A stretch of DNA of 64,000 nt. Origin: Aporrectodea caliginosa (Eukaryota > Annelida > Clitellata > Crassiclitellata > Lumbricidae). The stretch covers positions 137,501 through 201,500 of the forward strand of contig JACEVL010000007.1 in NCBI GenBank assembly GCA_020284085.1, in the 5' to 3' direction. Below, one piece after another: positions 58,994 through 64,000 of this stretch. Both the position numbers and the translations under genes were made by a program. Every line of letters starts with the position of its first letter. Within the stretch, counting starts at the first letter, position 1. The notes under the pieces are model-generated. The model worked only from the letters and a program-made list of their open reading frames with translations, was not told the DNA's origin and made no database searches.

Positions 58994-60000
58994 GGGGAGA
59001 ACGGGGCAAAAGTAACACGGGTTGGTTGTAACAGGCGCTATATCAAAGAAATTAAAAGGCGATGAACCAGTCTAAGTGGGTTAGCAGATGCGTTGTATCG
59101 CTTACGATTCTATTTGCGTCGTTGGCGAAAATCAAATGTATCTTTCGTGATTTTTTGACGAAAGTTTGATTTTCGACACGAAAGGAAAGTTGTTTATTTT
59201 ACTCTTTCCGGCATAGTGTTGTTTGGGTGAAAGATATTGGCAGTTGCCGTAGCTCATTTAACAGCGTTTCTATTCTTGATTGCGAGTAATGTAACTGGGT
59301 TTGCATTATCTAATTATGGCTACTGTTTACTCCAATATCTAAAACTCGTGGTGCTGGGATGGTTATAATTTTCAGGACGGTGGAAGTTTGTAACAGTGTT
59401 TAAACCTACCAAATTGCGATAATAATTGAAACTGTGGTTCTGTTTAAGATGCACAATAGCATTTAAATTTTGCCTATTTAGATACAATACAAATTTAACT
59501 AAAGTTGCAACATATTTCACTAGATGTGGAAAGTTGTGTTACAACTTGCCCCATCTAGTGTTACAACCAACCCAGACACGGGGCTGGTTTTTACACTCTG
59601 ACAGTGCTGTGTGTCACAACTGTGATTCAGACCATTCAGATTGACAAAAACTTTTCAGAATTCACATTTATAATTTGTAGTACTCAACCCATACATTGAG
59701 AATAAGCATGTGTTAGATTAAATGCAACTTTTTGCAATATCTATCACAATATTGAAAGTTTTGTTACAACTTACCCCATCTAGTGCTACAACAAACCCAG
59801 GCATGGGGCTGGTTGTTACACTCTGGCAGTGTTTGTTTTTGTTAAATCTTCTCTTAATGTACAAAAGCAATGTAATCCAAACTTTTACCAGTTACTGAGG
59901 ACATAATAAAGAAACCAATAACACCTGTTTCAAAAGACATTGCATTTTATTTTTAAATCACGAAAATGCTGAAATTGTTACATCTAATCCCGGTCTCCCC
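58994..60000. mobile_element. About 1-kb element with TA target and GGGGAGA termini
   Basis: The left end GGGGAGAACGGGGCAAAAGT and the right end, read inverted as GGGGAGACCGGGATTAGATG, are inverted repeats of about 26 bases. Both are flanked by TA (58992-58993, 60001-60002). Inside, a block of about 70 bp with GTTACAACTTGCCCCATCTA and GGGGCTGGT occurs twice (59538 and 59765). Termini and TA suggest a Tc1/mariner-type non-autonomous element. Confidence 0.75.
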
Positions 60001-60104
60001 TAGTTCATGGGTGACAGTCTGTCACTGACAGATCGTGATCAAGGATATACATTTAAATACCCAACGCCTAGCTTTAGAGTCATCATCATCATCATAGTTT
60101 TAGA

Positions 60105-60250
60105 CTAGCGAAGTAGAAATGTGAATCTGCCTCAGGCTCCTCTGTCTATCACTCCACGGGCTTTCCATTCAAAACTGAGATATCACCTCTTCATCAGTCC
60201 ATACCCCGACTCATCTGATCTTCCACTTTCCAAGTCTTGACCCAAACGAC
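60105..60250 (+). mobile_element. LINE C-terminal fragment
   Basis: Short plus-strand segment translating as NLPQAPLSITPRAF then KLRYHLF, resembling the end of LINE RT ORFs. Adjoins the opposite-strand fragment at 60.39 kb. Confidence 0.45.
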
Positions 60251-60389
60251 ACCCACCTTAAATAGCTTCCATTCTGCATGGCCCCCCTGGCAACAGGACT
60301 CGGACCACCTTCCTACTATCCTTGAGGCAACCTGTGAATAAGCTGGTGTCCTGCTCTTGGCTTTGGAGTGGCGCTTTAGAAGTTTGGAG

Positions 60390-60800
60390 TTCACGACGTG
60401 CTACAACGTCGGACACTGGGCGGCAGAGGTCGCACAGATAAGACGGAGCACAGCCAAGGATGCGGCCTGAAACCAAATCAGCAATCCGGTATGACATCCG
60501 TTGGGCCACAAGCATGCCGCCAGTGCAGCACATCGCGCATGTAGGCAGAGACAGAGGCGAATAATTTGGGAATTAGCCCAATAAGCCGAGGGGCCGAGCG
60601 CAGAACTCGATCTAGTCGCCCCAGAACCCCAAGGAGTAGGCCATCGAGGATCGAGCAACAGTGGTCAATTGGGACTAGTAACGAAAGCATGCACAAGAAC
60701 CACTAATTAAACCCCTCGTGCGTCACGAGAAAGAGAGCGAGAAACCACTCCCAGCTGAGCTGGCGAAGATGATAATAACAGCTTCGAGAGACCAAGTTGA
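60390..60800 (-). mobile_element. LINE RT C-terminal fragment, minus strand
   Basis: Minus-strand frames encode DHCCSILDGLLLGVLGRLDR, then SAPRLIGLIPK and SAYMRDVLHW, the same LINE family as at 40.2 kb, broken by indels. The sequence from 60310 shows a tail-like AATAAGCTGGTGTCCTGC on the plus strand. Confidence 0.75.
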
Positions 60801-62370
60801 CTTCTATAGTTAATTTAATCTAACCTAATGACTTCCATATTAAATTAATTTATTCTAATAACTTCTATAGCGCCGTAATCATAATGCCAGAGACATTGAT
60901 CGATCCTCATTTCATATGAAATCTCAGTCGTAAAATCATGATCTACTTTAGAAGCCAGGTTGAAGTTCCGTTCGTGAGCGTCATACTTCACGGTCATTCC
61001 AACCGCCACCCAGAAGTAGTAATTATGCAGCTGTAATTTTGTAATTAAAAGTTTCTCTTATTAGTCATAATATAGATAAATATGTCACTTAGATAGCTCT
61101 AAATAACGTTATCGTTATCGGCTGTAAAAATGTATTTCATCGAGCTGTAGGCCTAGGTCTAATGCGAACCTCAGATCGCAAGTATTATTTAGATTGCTCA
61201 AACATTCTTTAGATTGTTCAGATACTGAGCAGGCAATAATAGGCGTGTATATATTTACATGTTAAATAGATAGACGAAGTAGCTAGACAAGCACACTATT
61301 GCTTGTTTTTTCATAATATTTTCATTTTTCGCGTTATCGATAACAGCAGATGCATGCTTTAGTTGTCAAGCCATTGCGAATAAGGGATTTGTGAGTTTCT
61401 TGCTAGTTTCTTTATCCAATGTAGGTCTTGTGACCAAACTCTCAACAATCATTTTCTTATACGGAGTTGCTAAGAGTAACTTTTTTCAATTTTGCTGGGC
61501 GGACCTTAATTCTTGGCCGATGTGGTGTTAGACAACGACCTCACTGACCGCTGGGTCAGTTGAAGTTAAACACCCCGTATTGTTTCCTTGCTGCGAGCTA
61601 CCCTTGGCTTTCACTGCTTCGTTTCACTTCTGTCGTTCCGTCTTTCGTTTCCATGTGGGAATCATCTTAAATGTGGAAAATAAGCACTTAACCTAATAAT
61701 GTGTTATTCGGGTCACTCTTCTACACATTAAAAGCGAGCACATTTTTATTACAAAATAGGCCTAACTAACACAAAGTAGACAACAGTACTGTAGAACCTT
61801 AACGTGGACAAAATGGGATATGTGTTCCACGATATGCCCCAAGTGCTGAAAATGGCAAGCCCGCCATTTTGACATAATCTACTTAGATTTTTTATGGGAA
61901 TATACAACTATATATATTAAGCTTAAGTATTCATGATCTTAGCTAAGTTTAGGCACATAGGCTACTATAACTTTTCCAGACAAGCCTTGTATTATTAGGC
62001 CTACGTATCTTACTTAAGTTACTTCCGATACTGCGAAAGCCAACTCATTTTACTCCTTATTGTTGGGCAAAAAGGACTTTTGGACGCAACAGTAGGATTG
62101 CATTATCTTCAGTCTGCTTGATGCTTCAGTGGATAAATCTTAGGTCTATGCTGTACCTTGTGTCGCCTGGCATGGTGTGAGTGCACGAAAACCCGGAGTT
62201 TTTATTAACTATAATGACTTAAACGTCCATATGCTACAAGTATCACATTATGCCTCGGTCTTCCCTACCTTAAAATAACGCAAGAAAACATCCCCAAATG
62301 ATGTATTTTGTAAACAATACTCTCTGCTTCGCTTTTATGAGCTTCTAATTCAGGGTGTAGCCTCAGGACT
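60801..62370. other. Non-coding stretch
   Basis: About 1.6 kb, AT-rich, no recognised gene or repeat; short open frames lack domains. Confidence 0.5.
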
Positions 62371-62374
62371 TCAT

Positions 62375-62505
62375 TGAGTCTCCGTGGCGGATCTCGACCC
62401 TCTGCCTATCGATTCTGTTTTGGTTAAGCTCCTGTGTATAATCTGGTTCCCGCGACTTCGCTTCTTTGGGCGCTGTAGAAGTTTCGAGATTACGATTACG
62501 AATAA
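62375..62505 (+). mobile_element. SINE/LINE 3' tail
   Basis: TATAATCTGGTTCCCGCGAC, then CTTTGGGCGCTGTAGAAGTT and GATTACGATTACGA. The same tail pattern occurs near 51.85 and 60.32 kb. Its 5' part was not recognised. Confidence 0.5.
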
Positions 62506-62991
62506 CACTTTAAGGCAAAACAAAAGAATACAGCCAAAACGTGTTGGCCAATTTAGGCTGTCGCTTATAGATGCATTGCTAGTGGGCACTATAACTTGCA
62601 TCATCTAACTGAGAAGCATTTTGACATAATGTTACATTTTTCGTTAAATTTATATTGTCACGGACAAAGAAAAAGTACATAATTTTTTACCTAAAACGGT
62701 TGGGGGCCCTTGGGATCTCGGGAATTTGTCCATTCTCGTTATACCCTTGTAATGCCACTGACTCCGCCCACAAACCCCTCCCACGAAACGCCTCACACAA
62801 AACTCCATTAACGGCTTCCACGATGATAAAATTATACCGGACCTAAAAACTGCGTGCAATCATCGGAAGGATGACTGTCTTCTTCGCTGCAAAGGCAGGG
62901 ATGTTATATGTCTGTATGCAGCAAGACATTTTATATAGCGCATTTCTTGTACCAAAGTAAAAGTCATATAAAACAAGGTTTACTGGTCGAA

Positions 62992-63200
62992 ATGGTCGCT
63001 TTATCTATATGTACTGGAAGAGCAGATCCATTGCGATGGATTGCTAATTTCTTACTGTGCTTTTTAATTAATGTTAACGAAGTCTGGTCGTTCAATTTGG
63101 ACAGTTCAGTTCCAATCATTAAAACGACCGGTAGTAAGTCATACTTCGGATTCTCGGTTGCTCAGCACTACATCTCAGAAGGAAATCCAAATGGTCATGT
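62992..63200 (+). CDS. Integrin alpha subunit, first coding exon
   Basis: The exon encodes 69 complete codons. It opens with a signal peptide whose hydrophobic core is WIANFLLCFLINV, then the mature N-terminus FNLDSSVPIIKTTGSKSYFG and GFSVAQH, and ends GNPNGHV. FNLD at the mature start and SYFGFSV shortly after are hallmarks of the first beta-propeller blade of integrin alpha chains, and NPNGHV normally leads into LLVGAP. The donor GTAAGT at 63201 leaves phase 2. Integrin alpha chains pair with beta chains as cell-surface adhesion receptors. The ATG at 62992 is preferred over an in-frame ATG-like start further upstream because the signal peptide begins shortly after it. The remaining exons lie to the right. 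Confidence 0.85.
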
Positions 63201-63229
63201 GTAAGTAAAAGTTAAAAATCCATTCTATC

Positions 63230-63485
63230 AACTATTCGTTCAATCTTTCGTTCGTTCATTCATGTATTCATTCTTTGCTTTTTCCATTTCTACATGCCTT
63301 TCTTTCATGCATTCATCCATTCATTTGTTTTTTATTTACTCTTTCGTTCATTCATTGATTCACTTCTGCTTTTCTTTATTAATTTCTATCATGCATTCAT
63401 TCGTTCGTTCGTTCATTCGATCTCTCGTTCAGTCGCTCATTTCTTCTTTGTTTTCCTTTCTTTATTCTTTTCTTTCATGCCTTCA
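63230..63485. repeat. Degenerate (CATT)n / (CGTT)n tract
   Basis: Imperfect TTCATTCATT and CGTTCGTT runs within the first integrin intron. Phe/Ser/His-rich frames are artefacts. Confidence 0.88.
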
Positions 63486-63496
63486 ATCATCCTTTG

Positions 63497-63660
63497 CAGT
63501 GGAGGCGCCAGGATATCAGGTTTGGGGGCTAAAGCTCCAAGCCCTTCCCTTTTGTCCCCTCCTCCCTGTGATTTGCAGTGATTTCCCACTTTGGGGGGGG
63601 GGCTGAGCCGAAGTTAGGGGGTGGGACTAAGCCCCCCTATTCCCTCTGGCGCCGCCACTG
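63497..63660. mobile_element. 164-bp hAT MITE
   Basis: Termini CAGTGGAGGCGCCAG and CTGGCGCCGCCACTG are inverted repeats, flanked by ATCCTTTG at 63489-63496 and 63661-63668. The interior is G/C-run rich and non-coding. Confidence 0.9.
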
Positions 63661-63827
63661 ATCCTTTGGTTCGATTGAGTTATAGCAGTTATTCCTTCGT
63701 TTGTTCATTTATTATAAGCCACAACAACTTTGATAACTTGTCTAAAGGTTTCACACATTTTGCAAACCATGTAATACCTCTAAAAATGTTGGAATTTATC
63801 TATGCTGTTCGCTCCTATGCCACTAAA

Positions 63828-63905
63828 AGGTATCTGATACCCAGGCTCTGATAACCAAGCTCTGACACCCAGGCCTAATACCCAGGCAGTAATATCGAAG
63901 CTCTT
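63828..63905. repeat. Short degenerate tandem repeat
   Basis: Units of about 17 bases of the form TGATACCCAGGCTC or TAATACCCAGGC repeat four to five times imperfectly. The last 95 bases of the window show nothing. Confidence 0.6.
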
Positions 63906-64000
63906 AAACCCACCTAACTCCAGTTTAAGGCAGCCTGAAACTATGTCTTCTCTAAAGTTTATTCATCTAGCATAATTACGTCCATTAAACGCAAATTTTA

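Overview
This is animal nuclear DNA. It has spliced exons with metazoan splice signals, ankyrin repeats, an integrin alpha first exon, insulin/relaxin-type prohormone exons, LINE reverse transcriptases, tRNA-derived SINEs, hAT-type transposon remnants, microsatellites and a long satellite array. There are no operons, Shine-Dalgarno sites or prokaryotic genes. The taxon cannot be fixed from sequence alone. A marine invertebrate, possibly an echinoderm or hemichordate, is my best guess, from the frequent AGGCCTA words, the style of the repeats and the relaxin-like peptides.

Layout. 0-3.7 kb: three in-phase ankyrin-repeat exons on the minus strand among simple repeats. 3.7-17.25 kb: one uninterrupted 185-bp satellite array of about 73 copies. 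17.25-27.2 kb: two paralogous minus-strand genes for a membrane-anchored coiled-coil protein, at 17.4-18.25 kb and 26.3-27.1 kb. Between and around them lie a C-terminal fragment of the second paralog, fused to the satellite edge, large microsatellites, a hAT transposase exon split by a LINE, several MITEs and a 109-nt hairpin. 27.9-42.8 kb: a tandem duplication of about 7.5 kb carrying small blocks of the same satellite, a nested hAT-like element and a LINE 3' end. The left copy looks like a blend of its partner with satellite sequence and is probably a consensus error. 42.9-56.1 kb: a plus-strand tandem cluster of insulin/relaxin-like peptide genes, with two intact two-exon genes, one orphan degenerate A-chain exon and one frameshifted copy. 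56-62.9 kb: mostly non-coding, with well-delimited hAT and TA-flanked elements and LINE fragments. 62.99-63.2 kb: first coding exon of an integrin alpha subunit, running out of the window to the right.

The most interesting biology is the peptide cluster. Each intact gene has a signal peptide, a B-chain with two cysteines, a C-peptide interrupted by a phase-1 intron (the conserved insulin-family position), a run of arginines and an A-chain with a CC-x3-C-xn-C pattern. Both chains carry one residue more between cysteines than the usual family spacing. Three of the four copies share a leader exon ending in an unusual GC 5' splice site. The other notable structures are the satellite array with its internal variant domain, and the paralogous coiled-coil genes bordering it.
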